Of a DNA stretch of 64,000 nt, positions 16,418-24,525 are shown one piece after another. This DNA comes from Saprospiraceae bacterium (lineage in GTDB: Bacteria > Bacteroidota > Bacteroidia > Chitinophagales > Saprospiraceae), in the NCBI GenBank assembly GCA_020628475.1, contig JAHDFB010000008.1:1-64000 (forward strand). The letters run 5' to 3'. The position numbers were made by a program, and so were the translations under genes. A model generated the notes under the pieces. That model ran no database searches, was not told where the DNA came from, and worked only from the letters and a program-made list of their open reading frames with translations. Numbering within the stretch: position 1 is the first letter of the stretch; each line of letters opens with the position of its first letter.

Positions 16418-17656
16418 ATGTCTAGATATATTTTTTTAGCGATCGTTTTGTGCCTCTACCTGGTCATCGATATCTATTCTTTCAACGGATTAAAAACGAC
16501 TTTTCAATCTAATAAGATTTTCAATGTAGTCTATTGGCTCAGCTCGATTTTTTTCTTTCTGGGAATCTATTTTAGTTTTCAATACCTGCAGAGCCATACT
16601 GGAATCCGTCCACTTTGGGTCAATCTAACCATCGGTTTAGTGTTCACCATCTTTCTAAGTAAATTACTTTTCGGTGGACTCTTACTGCTGTATGACACCT
16701 CACGTGTTGCAGCGGGAATTGTTCAATGGCTAGGAAATGTAGTTGGAATAACGGATCAACCCGGTGAACAATTTGTACCGAAACGTAGAGAATTAGTCAC
16801 AGGAATTTTAGCGGGTATCACCGCAGTACCATTTCTAGGTATGCTCTATGGAATCACCAAAGGGAAATACAACTACGAAATCAATAAGGTCACCTTAGCC
16901 TTTAAAGATTTACCAGACTCCTTTGATGGCTTCAAACTGGTTCAAATATCCGACATTCATTCTGGAAGTTATGACAGTTATGAACAAGTTATGAAAGGAA
17001 TTCATTTAATCAATGATTTAGATCCAGATGTATTAGTTTTTACCGGGGATTTAGTCAATTCCACGAAAAATGAAATTGATCCTTACATTTCAGCCTTTAA
17101 AGCTGCGAATAGTAAAGAAGGAAAATTTAGTATCACGGGTAACCATGATTACTATGGTGTAAATTCAACAGAAGACCAACAAGGATACTGGAAAGATTTT
17201 ATATCGAAACACGATCAGATGGGTTTTGATATCCTCATGAATGAAAACAGAACTATTCGTCGAGGTGATGATCAAATTCGAATCGTAGGTGTAGAAAATT
17301 GGGGCTTGGGTCCATTTCCAAAACGAGGTGATTTGTCCAAAGCTTTGGAAAATGTGGATGCAGACGATTTTACCATCTTATTATCGCACGATCCAACCCA
17401 CTGGGATGAACATGCTCTAAAACACCAAAAACATATTCATCTAACCTTAAGTGGTCATACGCACGGCATGCAATTCGGTTTGAATGCACTGGGTATTAAA
17501 TGGTCTCCCATCAAGTATCGATATAAGAAATGGGCCGGTTTATACACCGAACAGGATCAACACTTATACATCAATAGAGGTTTCGGATTCCTAGGTTTAC
17601 CAGGTAGAATTGGTATGTGGCCAGAAATCACACAATTTGAATTTGTCAAGGCTTAA
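16418..17656 (+). CDS. Membrane-anchored metallophosphoesterase
   Basis: 412 residues: about four membrane helices in the first 145 residues, then a calcineurin-like phosphoesterase domain (about 170-405). Metal ligands are visible: D179-I-H181 in the QISDIHSG motif, TGDLVN near 208, the GNHDYY box near 244, LLSHDP near 325 and SGHTHGMQFG near 345. This architecture resembles the YaeI/YkuE-type phosphodiesterases that act at the membrane surface on lipid-linked phosphates, but the substrate is not known. It has no close operon partner. Confidence 0.93.
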   Translation: MSRYIFLAIVLCLYLVIDIYSFNGLKTTFQSNKIFNVVYWLSSIFFFLGIYFSFQYLQSHTGIRPLWVNLTIGLVFTIFLSKLLFGGLLLLYDTSRVAAGIVQWLGNVVGITDQPGEQFVPKRRELVTGILAGITAVPFLGMLYGITKGKYNYEINKVTLAFKDLPDSFDGFKLVQISDIHSGSYDSYEQVMKGIHLINDLDPDVLVFTGDLVNSTKNEIDPYISAFKAANSKEGKFSITGNHDYYGVNSTEDQQGYWKDFISKHDQMGFDILMNENRTIRRGDDQIRIVGVENWGLGPFPKRGDLSKALENVDADDFTILLSHDPTHWDEHALKHQKHIHLTLSGHTHGMQFGLNALGIKWSPIKYRYKKWAGLYTEQDQHLYINRGFGFLGLPGRIGMWPEITQFEFVKA

Positions 17657-17660
17657 ACAA

Positions 17661-17825
17661 TCAGCCTAAACCTTCTATTTCTTTTAGTACAGCTTCCGCT
17701 TCCGCTTGTTTGGCATCACTAGCCTTACGATCTGTAGAAGACAGTCTATACGACTCTTCTAACAGTGCTTTATATTTTTTCTCTAACTTTTTCTTTGGGT
17801 CTTTTGACTTGAATAATCCGAACAT
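17661..17825 (-). CDS. Lacal_2735-type mini-protein
   Basis: A 54-residue ORF on the minus strand. It begins MFGLFKSKDPKKKLEKKYK, followed by ALLEESYRLSSTDRKASDAK and a short acidic helix ending EIEGLG. The pattern MFGLFKxK..KKxLxKKYxxLxxExxxLSxxxRKxSDxKxAEA is the one I associate with the Lacal_2735 family of Bacteroidota, an all-helical coiled-coil-like protein of unknown function. The stop lies 4 nt from the convergent phosphoesterase stop. Codon use looks like that of its neighbours. The family assignment is from memory of the pattern. Confidence 0.8.
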   Translation of the reverse strand: MFGLFKSKDPKKKLEKKYKALLEESYRLSSTDRKASDAKQAEAEAVLKEIEGLG

Positions 17826-17888
17826 TTCCTTTTTCTGATAGTAACAATTCGGAACGGAATGGGTTTAGGAAAATGAGATCAAGATGCT

Positions 17889-17933
17889 ATAAAATTAAAA
17901 AGCCCAAATTTGCAAGCAAATCCAGGCTCTTTC
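17889..17933 (-). terminator. Intrinsic terminator (minus strand)
   Basis: Read on the minus strand, an imperfect outer stem (AAAGAGCC / GGGCTTTTT) encloses a perfect inner ATTTGC / GCAAAT hairpin, followed by TTTTTAATTTTAT. It could end transcripts from the metalloprotease gene at 18208 or from the sigma-54-like promoter at about 18010. Confidence 0.6.
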
Positions 17934-18007
17934 GACTAAGGTCTCAAAATAAGAAAACTACATCTTTTACTGTGACCAGTTATATTTTTTACATGATTAC
18001 TATTATT

Positions 18008-18022
18008 GCACATATCGTGCCA
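18008..18022 (-). promoter_or_regulatory. Sigma-54-like promoter (TGGCACGATATGTGC)
   Basis: On the minus strand the sequence has GG and GC separated by exactly 10 nt, as in the -24/-12 consensus TGGCAC-N5-TTGC, with one mismatch in the -12 box. Transcription would run toward the terminator at 17889 and the mini-protein gene at 17825. No sigma-54 gene or activator lies in this window. Confidence 0.35.
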
Positions 18023-18207
18023 AAAAAGTAAATCTGCGTATTTTTTTATTTTAATTTATTGCTTCCAATAATACGTTACAAATATAAACATATTTTAGAA
18101 ATTATAATAGATCATTCTCTATTTCATAGCTTATAACGAGCAAAGTTGTAAAAATGTTCGAATATATTGTTTTTTTTATAATATTTTTTTTCTTGCTATA
18201 CAAGCCA

Positions 18208-19521
18208 TTAATTTTCAAGCTCGTAAAAGTCCGTCATAGTAGCGTTTTGAATATAGAAGGTATCCACATAACTTAATTTTGCTGGGCGTTTCTTCGTTCC
18301 TTCCAGCTTAATACCCTCCCATTCGTAATCACAATCATTGTAAATCGTTGCACTAGAAAGTAATAACTCGCCACCACCTTTTACTATAATAGAGGTCGAT
18401 TTTGCCATATTAAGATGACAAGAAAGCGCCAATAATCCACCATCTTCTATGGTAATATTACCATCAAAATCCACAACACGATTCCAAACGGTCGTATCAC
18501 GAATGATAATGTCATGATCCGGATCTGGCGTACACCAATGTTTTTTGACCAATTTTCGCTTCTTAGAGTTTATGCGAGACAAGGTTCGATCCGTTTTGGC
18601 AATCTGGCAAGGAGTAAAGGCATTCTGAGTACTGTTGTAATCCATTACATTATTAGAAACGGCACCATCACAAGGTGCAGGTCCCTTATTCCAACAATTG
18701 GGATTTTCCGGGGTATCGTCACAGCCATCACTTTTGGTCCAAGCATGCGATAATCCCAAAACATGTCCAATTTCATGATTTAATAATCCGGTGTAAGACC
18801 AGGGGTCTGCGGGTCTCAAGAAATTGACTCCTAGCTTCACGGCATTGCCTAATGCAATTCCCGCCTCTTTAACTTTATAAGTCTTACTTCCAATACTATC
18901 GGGAGGGTGGACCATATAAAAGATGTTTAATACAGAATCCAAATTGACTCCATACTCCTTAATTATCTTCTGACTATAGTTATTCTTGAATCGACCATAA
19001 TTGAGATAAAATGGATCTTCCAAATAATGAAAATAAATCCCTTCATCATGCGGATCGTTCGGATCTCCCGTCAATACATACCGATAAGGAAGCGGATCTA
19101 CCGCTGTTTCATTTCCTTCTGGCAATTTCATTTTCTTATTATCACGCAATTTTCCATTCGAATATCGAATCAATCCTTTAGCATATTTGATCCCTGTATC
19201 TGGATTATAATTTTGAGTACTATCTAGAGAATTGATAAAATGGATATTGACTCGAATATTTCGCTTGTTGTATAGATACTTTCGATTTCTGTCATAGAAA
19301 TAGTTCCCAAGACTATTGCAACCTGAATTGTCGTTTCGAATAATGATTTCACCTTGAGCTTTCGTATATAGTTTGGGCGCATGATCATAGCGAACAAAAT
19401 CTGCCCTTTCAGCAGAGCGTTTTACCATTTTCGACCCATTACATGAAAAGGTAAAGACCATCACTACACTTAATAATACGATCGAGTAGATTGTAAAACC
19501 CCAATAAGAAAGCTGTTTCAT
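18208..19521 (-). CDS. Lipoprotein zinc metalloprotease (M43-like)
   Basis: 437 residues with a lipoprotein-type signal (hydrophobic 12-25, cysteine at 27). The zinc site is the metzincin motif H249-E-I-G-H253-V-L-G-L-S-H259. The downstream VMDYNS supplies a Met-turn, and cysteine-rich loops (GCDDTPENPNC) resemble pappalysin-like M43 proteases. After about residue 345 the sequence turns into short glycine-rich strands (ITIEDGGLLAL, IIVKGGGELLL) like the start of a parallel beta-helix, which then ends abruptly. The C-terminus may therefore be shortened relative to longer homologues. It starts 1 nt after the fabG stop and is probably cotranscribed with it. Confidence 0.85.
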   Translation of the reverse strand: MKQLSYWGFTIYSIVLLSVVMVFTFSCNGSKMVKRSAERADFVRYDHAPKLYTKAQGEIIIRNDNSGCNSLGNYFYDRNRKYLYNKRNIRVNIHFINSLDSTQNYNPDTGIKYAKGLIRYSNGKLRDNKKMKLPEGNETAVDPLPYRYVLTGDPNDPHDEGIYFHYLEDPFYLNYGRFKNNYSQKIIKEYGVNLDSVLNIFYMVHPPDSIGSKTYKVKEAGIALGNAVKLGVNFLRPADPWSYTGLLNHEIGHVLGLSHAWTKSDGCDDTPENPNCWNKGPAPCDGAVSNNVMDYNSTQNAFTPCQIAKTDRTLSRINSKKRKLVKKHWCTPDPDHDIIIRDTTVWNRVVDFDGNITIEDGGLLALSCHLNMAKSTSIIVKGGGELLLSSATIYNDCDYEWEGIKLEGTKKRPAKLSYVDTFYIQNATMTDFYELEN

Positions 19522-19522
19522 C

Positions 19523-20269
19523 TTACATATTTAGCCCTCCGCACACACTTAGAACCTGTCCAGTCACATACTTCGACATATCCGATGCTAAAAACACGGC
19601 CGTATCCGCTACATCTTTTCCAGTTCCCAATTGTTTCAAAGGAATGTTAGCCATGAATGTTTCTTTGGTTTTTTCGTCCAAAACATGGGTCATATCTGTT
19701 TCAATAAATCCAGGCGCGATTACATTAGAACGAATACCACGTGATCCAATTTCTTTAGCTAAAGATTTGCTAAATCCAATGACTCCTGCTTTAGAAGCCG
19801 CATAATTAGCCTGTCCAGCATTCCCAAAAACACCCACGACAGAAGATACATGAATGATCGATCCAGACCGCGCTTTCAACATCGAACGCATCACATGTTT
19901 ACTTAAATTGAAAACAGATTTTAAGTTTACATTGATGACTGCATCCCATTGATCTTCATTCATACGAAGTAATAGATTATCCTTGGTAATCCCAGCATTA
20001 TTAATCAATACGTCAATTTTCCCAAATTCTGCCAATATTTCCTTGGTCAAACTTTCAGCGGCCTCGAACGAAGCTGCATCTGATTGATAAGCCTTGACTT
20101 TTTGACTATCTGAATTTAATCCGTCTGCAATGGCCAACGCCTCTTCGGCAGAAGAACGATAGGTAAAAGCTACAGAAGCACCTTGTTCAACAAAAACTTC
20201 TACCATAGATTTTCCGATTCCTCGAGATCCACCTGTAATTAAAGCTACTTTTCCATCTAACAATCCCAT
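19523..20269 (-). CDS. fabG: 3-oxoacyl-[acyl-carrier-protein] reductase
   Basis: 248 residues, the standard length of FabG, the NADPH-dependent ketoreductase of fatty acid elongation. The nucleotide-binding motif T12-G-x-x-x-G-I-G19, the NNAG segment near 90, and the catalytic S143, Y156 and K160 are all present. The C-terminal FIETDM...GQVLSVCGGLNM is typical, with cysteine where many FabGs have aspartate. A perfect -7 element lies 27 nt upstream. It is followed 1 nt later by the lipoprotein protease gene, an unusual operon partner. Confidence 0.95.
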   Translation of the reverse strand: MGLLDGKVALITGGSRGIGKSMVEVFVEQGASVAFTYRSSAEEALAIADGLNSDSQKVKAYQSDAASFEAAESLTKEILAEFGKIDVLINNAGITKDNLLLRMNEDQWDAVINVNLKSVFNLSKHVMRSMLKARSGSIIHVSSVVGVFGNAGQANYAASKAGVIGFSKSLAKEIGSRGIRSNVIAPGFIETDMTHVLDEKTKETFMANIPLKQLGTGKDVADTAVFLASDMSKYVTGQVLSVCGGLNM

Positions 20270-20295
20270 ATATTCTTTCGATTTTGTTTGTGCAA

Positions 20296-20303
20296 CAAAT
20301 ATA
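20296..20303 (-). promoter_or_regulatory. Putative -7 element (TATATTTG) of fabG
   Basis: Minus-strand TATATTTG matches TAnnTTTG and supports the annotated ATG at 20269. Confidence 0.55.
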
Positions 20304-20398
20304 CATTCCTATTTGATAAATCCTTAGGCTTGAAGAATTTGATTATTTGAATATGATCGAGATAACAATCTAAGGATACAAATTGTTAGTTTTACCTT

Positions 20399-22417
20399 AT
20401 GGCATTTAATCTTACTTCTAAATTTAGTCCAACTGGTGATCAACCTACTGCTATCCAACAATTGGCGGAGGGCGTAGAAAATGATGAAAAAGCACAAGTT
20501 CTCCTAGGTGTGACAGGCTCTGGAAAAACATTTACCATTGCGAACCTCATCCAAGAAACACAACGGCCCACCTTGATTCTTACGCATAATAAAACGTTGA
20601 CAGCTCAATTGTATGGTGAGTTCTGTGAGTTTTTCCCAGATAACGCCGTGGAATACTTTGTCTCCTACTATGATTACTATCAACCAGAAGCCTATATCAC
20701 GCATTCTGATACTTATATTGAAAAAGATTTGCAGATCAATGAAGAGATTGACAAACTTCGATTACGAGCTACCACGACCCTACTATCCGGAAGAAGAGAT
20801 GTCATCATCGTAGCTTCTGTATCTTGTATATATGGTATGGGAAATCCTGAAGATTATTCCAACGGTGTCACTCGAATCAAAAAAGGAGACATTATTAGTA
20901 GAAATGCATTTCTTTACAAGCTTGTCGAAGGGCTCTATTCAAGAACTCAAACTGATTTTAAGCGTGGAACTTTCCGCGTCAAAGGCGACACTGTTGACAT
21001 CAACTTACCATATCTCGACTATGGTTATCGAGTCACATTCTTTGGAGATGAAATCGACGAAATTTCAAAATTAGAGGTTGAAACGGGTAAACGAATCATC
21101 GAAATGGATTCAGCAGCAATCTTTCCAGCTAATTTATATGTCGCGCCGAAAGAGCGATTGAAACAAGTGATTCGAGGTATCGAAGATGAATTGGTAGAAC
21201 AGGTAAAATACTTTGAAGGGGATGGTAGATTTCTAGAAGCCAAACGAATCCATGAACGCACCAGCTTCGATGTTGAAATGATGCGCGAACTGGGATATTG
21301 CAGTGGTGTTGAAAATTATTCTCGTTTTTTTGATGGAAGGAAACCGGGTACTCGACCCTTCTGCCTACTCGATTATTTCCCGGACGACTACTTACTAGTC
21401 ATTGATGAATCCCACGTAACGGTTCCTCAAGTTCGAGGGATGTGGGGAGGAGACCGCGCCCGAAAGACCAATTTGGTATCACATGGATTCAGACTGCCAT
21501 CTGCTATGGATAATCGTCCATTAAATTACAATGAATTTGAAGGATTAACCAATCAGGTCGTATATGTCAGTGCTACTCCTGGAGATTACGAATTGGAAAA
21601 AACGGGTGGAGAAATTGTAGAACAAGTAGTGCGACCAACAGGATTAGTCGATCCTCCCATAGAAGTACGACCTTCTATCAATCAAATTGATGATCTCCTA
21701 GAAGAAATCAATAAACGCGTGGATCGAGACGAGCGGGTGCTGGTTACTACCTTGACTAAGCGAATGTCTGAGGAATTGGCCAAATATCTTACGCGCCTAC
21801 AAGTAAAATGTAGATATATCCATTCGGAAATCGATACGATGGATCGCGTCGAAATCATTCGAGATCTTCGTCTGGGGGAATACGATGTATTGATCGGTGT
21901 GAACTTACTGAGAGAGGGCTTGGATATGCCGGAGGTATCCTTAGTAGCTATCATCGATGCGGATAAAGAAGGTTTTCTTAGAAATGATAAATCTCTTACC
22001 CAAACGGCTGGTCGAGCTGCTCGGAACGCTAACGGAAAGGTCATTTTCTACGCAGATAAAATGACGCATTCTATGCAGAAAACGATCGATGAAACCAATC
22101 GACGACGAGCAAAACAAATCCAGTACAACGAAGAGCATGGTATCGTTCCGAAAACCATCTTTAAGAGTAAAGAAGACATCATTGGTGCTAGTTCCATATT
22201 GGATATTCGAGGCAAGAAAAAAGCGTATATCGAAGCGGACGAACCAAGTGTTGCTGCTGATCCGATCGTACAATATATGGACAAAGATCAACTCGAACGC
22301 CTGATCAGTACCACGGAAAGTAAAATGCGAAAAGCGGCTAAAGAATTGGATTTTATTACGGCTGCACAGTTACGAGATGAGCTGTTTGCTTTGAAGAAGA
22401 AACTGAAAGAAAAATAA
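20399..22417 (+). CDS. uvrB: Excinuclease ABC subunit UvrB
   Basis: 672 residues, the usual UvrB length. It loads with UvrA at DNA lesions, verifies damage and recruits UvrC. Walker A is G-V-T-G-S-G-K-T at 37-44. The aromatic beta-hairpin region (SYYDYYQPEAY) near 90 inserts between DNA strands. The helicase motif DESHVTVPQ (Walker B region) is near 337, motif V/VI includes GRAARN near 540, and a C-terminal UVR domain (about 630-670, AAKELDFITAAQLRDEL) binds UvrC. The gene stands alone between fabG and a GC-rich element. Confidence 0.98.
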   Translation: MAFNLTSKFSPTGDQPTAIQQLAEGVENDEKAQVLLGVTGSGKTFTIANLIQETQRPTLILTHNKTLTAQLYGEFCEFFPDNAVEYFVSYYDYYQPEAYITHSDTYIEKDLQINEEIDKLRLRATTTLLSGRRDVIIVASVSCIYGMGNPEDYSNGVTRIKKGDIISRNAFLYKLVEGLYSRTQTDFKRGTFRVKGDTVDINLPYLDYGYRVTFFGDEIDEISKLEVETGKRIIEMDSAAIFPANLYVAPKERLKQVIRGIEDELVEQVKYFEGDGRFLEAKRIHERTSFDVEMMRELGYCSGVENYSRFFDGRKPGTRPFCLLDYFPDDYLLVIDESHVTVPQVRGMWGGDRARKTNLVSHGFRLPSAMDNRPLNYNEFEGLTNQVVYVSATPGDYELEKTGGEIVEQVVRPTGLVDPPIEVRPSINQIDDLLEEINKRVDRDERVLVTTLTKRMSEELAKYLTRLQVKCRYIHSEIDTMDRVEIIRDLRLGEYDVLIGVNLLREGLDMPEVSLVAIIDADKEGFLRNDKSLTQTAGRAARNANGKVIFYADKMTHSMQKTIDETNRRRAKQIQYNEEHGIVPKTIFKSKEDIIGASSILDIRGKKKAYIEADEPSVAADPIVQYMDKDQLERLISTTESKMRKAAKELDFITAAQLRDELFALKKKLKEK

Positions 22418-22436
22418 GTCAAATTATATCTTCTTC

Positions 22437-22519
22437 CGGGATAGGGATGGGAAGGACAGCCGTCAGGCTGGTGTCAGCGTAGCTGATACGGAACTAGGTG
22501 AACTCCTGCAACAGCCCGG
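22437..22519 (+). repeat. Dispersed GC-rich element, copy B
   Basis: Begins GGGATAGGGATGGGAAGG and continues through nested small hairpins (CAGCC...GGCTG, GTCAGCGTAGCTGAT) to CAGCCCGG. It shares its first 18 bases almost exactly with copy A at the window start. It lies between the convergent uvrB and YdjM-like genes. Confidence 0.6.
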
Positions 22520-22546
22520 TTTATATCCTTCTGTGAAGGATATAAA
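22520..22546. terminator. Perfect 11-bp inverted repeat between convergent genes
   Basis: TTTATATCCTT and AAGGATATAAA flank a 5-nt loop (CTGTG). It lies between the uvrB stop and the convergent stop at 22553. A T tract is short, so it may act as a weak bidirectional terminator or as a 3-prime stabilising hairpin. Confidence 0.45.
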
Positions 22547-22552
22547 ATCCCC

Positions 22553-23773
22553 CTAAATACCTGCCACTCGGTTCCACAAAATCATCCAGAAATCTTTCAT
22601 AGACCCCTCCGGTGGACCTGATTGATCCTGCATATGATAACGGGTTCCTTCTGTGCTTAGCTGAAAAGGAAATATATAATCGGACGGTTTGGTTGTTTCT
22701 CCGCCTATCTGAGCTCCATATCGTAAATCATTGACTTGTAGTGTATCTCCATTGAGCGGAATCACGTTGTAATATCCATCACTAAACCATCGTATAATTT
22801 CCATCCGCCGATCATCGGGATACTTGATCAAATCATGATTTTTTTCAATCTCACTGATCTGTACAACGGGATTTTTATCCAACAAGGAATAATAGCCATC
22901 ATAATAGACCTTATCTCCCTCAGCAATACAATGCCAAAGTATATTATTTAAGATGGAAGGTGTCGTCATATACCTTGAATACTCGACCTGTTCCGTTTTT
23001 AAACTCTCTTCAAAAATACGATCTACCAATATCTTATTTCGAACGGTCCAGGCCATATATATCATACTCCAGCCAAAAGCGGCATAATTGAGAATACTTC
23101 GCCAAGGATTGGACTTTTTTCTAGTAGCTGCTATGATCAATAGCAATAAAAATGGACCTGTATACGCTGGATCAGCCACAGATATGTTGTTCCATGCCAC
23201 TCTATAATCACTAAATGGTTGAAATAATTGTGTACCATAGCCCGTACAACTATCCAAAATGGGATGTGTAACAATCGCTACAAAAAACAATAAATACCAG
23301 CGCCAGTAAGGCATCTCCACGGAATCCTGTTCTTGTCGAGCAAACTTCACGATCAAACGATAGGCGAAATACAGCACGGCTACCAAGGTAACACCAAGCA
23401 TGATGTATGAGATTTTCTGATTGACCGCTACAGGAATGACATTGAGTATGAACGCACAAAAGCCAAGAAAAAGAATACCCGCAATGGCGGTGATCCATTT
23501 AACTACCGGCTTTTTATGATGTTGATGATCATAAAGCCAAGAGGTGTACCATGCCAATAATAGAGGCATTAATACTGCAAATAATAATGAATGAGAAATT
23601 CCTCGATGGAAAGCAAGGGCATCTTCTGGTGTCATAAATATGCCTCCGAACACATCTAGATCAGGAACCGTACCTGCTACAGCTCCCCACAACATGGCTC
23701 TATTTCCAATTTTTCTACCCGCAACTGCTTCCCCCATGGAGGCCCCAAGTACGATCTGGGTTAATGAATCCAT
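22553..23773 (-). CDS. YdjM/DUF457-type membrane-bound putative metal-dependent hydrolase
   Basis: 406 residues. The N-terminus MDSLTQIVLGASMGEA, then AGTVPDLDVFGG and FHRGISHSL, match the family of inner-membrane proteins annotated as metal-dependent hydrolases (YdjM, DUF457), whose conserved H and D residues are visible (H in HRGISHS, D in PDLDV, H...D in THPILDSCTGYGTQ). About six membrane helices fill residues 55-240; the C-terminal 160 residues are soluble. The biochemical reaction is not established for the family. Its start codon abuts the rnc stop with no gap, so it is the last gene of a fabF-rnc operon. Confidence 0.88.
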   Translation of the reverse strand: MDSLTQIVLGASMGEAVAGRKIGNRAMLWGAVAGTVPDLDVFGGIFMTPEDALAFHRGISHSLLFAVLMPLLLAWYTSWLYDHQHHKKPVVKWITAIAGILFLGFCAFILNVIPVAVNQKISYIMLGVTLVAVLYFAYRLIVKFARQEQDSVEMPYWRWYLLFFVAIVTHPILDSCTGYGTQLFQPFSDYRVAWNNISVADPAYTGPFLLLLIIAATRKKSNPWRSILNYAAFGWSMIYMAWTVRNKILVDRIFEESLKTEQVEYSRYMTTPSILNNILWHCIAEGDKVYYDGYYSLLDKNPVVQISEIEKNHDLIKYPDDRRMEIIRWFSDGYYNVIPLNGDTLQVNDLRYGAQIGGETTKPSDYIFPFQLSTEGTRYHMQDQSGPPEGSMKDFWMILWNRVAGI

Positions 23774-24517
23774 TTAGCTCACTTTTATATCCGTCGTGTT
23801 TTCGAAACCCAGTTTAGTGATGGCATATTTAGAAGCAGACTGTTCCGCTGATTTCTTATTAAAATCCTCGGCTTGTCCCATATGTTCCCCATCTACGATG
23901 ACAGCAATTCTAAATCGATCACGTTTTTCAAATTTGAATTTTTCCACCAATTTGTAATCGATCGATTTATTATTTTTTTGACACCACTCCAATAATCTGG
24001 ATTTGAAATTATCATCTTTTTCCTCCAACATATGTATGTCGATATATTTTCGGATGATATGTTCAACAACGTAATGCTTGGTTTTGTTATAACCCGACTC
24101 AATATAAATAGCTCCTATCAACGCTTCGAGCGCGTTTCCAAGCATCGTAGAGGACATCTTACCCAAGGAAAAATCAACTAGAATCAAATCCAAGCCCATT
24201 CGATCCGCGACATCATTGAGTGTTTTACGCTTGACAATCTTAGATCGCATCTTGGTCATGAAGCCTTCATCCTTTCTAGGATATTTCTGATATAGATAAT
24301 CAGCCACGATGGTGGAAAGTATGGCATCGCCCAGATATTCAAGGCGCTCATTATTTCCTTCGTGCTGAGGATCGTTGTTCATCGATTTATGCAAAAAAGC
24401 CAGTTTATACAAGTGCATTCTGGAAGGAACGATTCCTACCACACTTTTTATTCGCCTTGCCAGATCTCGATCCTTGGACAGGTGAAAATTATATAACCGT
24501 CTGATTGCATTCAGCAT
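23774..24517 (-). CDS. rnc: Ribonuclease III
   Basis: 247 residues. The catalytic RNase III domain has the signature N-N-E57-R-L-E60-Y-L-G-D64-A-I-L and a second acidic site in NALEALIGAIY near 118. The C-terminal 70 residues form a double-stranded RNA-binding domain (SRLLEWCQKN...AEQSASKYAITKLGF). It cleaves double-stranded RNA during rRNA and mRNA processing. It follows fabF by 8 nt, the common Bacteroidota order fabF-rnc; the acpP gene that often precedes fabF is not present here. Confidence 0.96.
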   Translation of the reverse strand: MLNAIRRLYNFHLSKDRDLARRIKSVVGIVPSRMHLYKLAFLHKSMNNDPQHEGNNERLEYLGDAILSTIVADYLYQKYPRKDEGFMTKMRSKIVKRKTLNDVADRMGLDLILVDFSLGKMSSTMLGNALEALIGAIYIESGYNKTKHYVVEHIIRKYIDIHMLEEKDDNFKSRLLEWCQKNNKSIDYKLVEKFKFEKRDRFRIAVIVDGEHMGQAEDFNKKSAEQSASKYAITKLGFENTTDIKVS

Positions 24518-24525
24518 ATACTTAT

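Larger units (their letters stand above)
17826..18207. other. Gene-free AT-rich interval with a possible small transcription unit
   Basis: I see no ORF here. The part from 18025 to 18200 is extremely AT-rich. On the minus strand there is a sigma-54-like promoter at 18008-18022 and a hairpin followed by a T tract at 17889-17933, with about 110 nt of non-coding sequence between. Confidence 0.6.
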
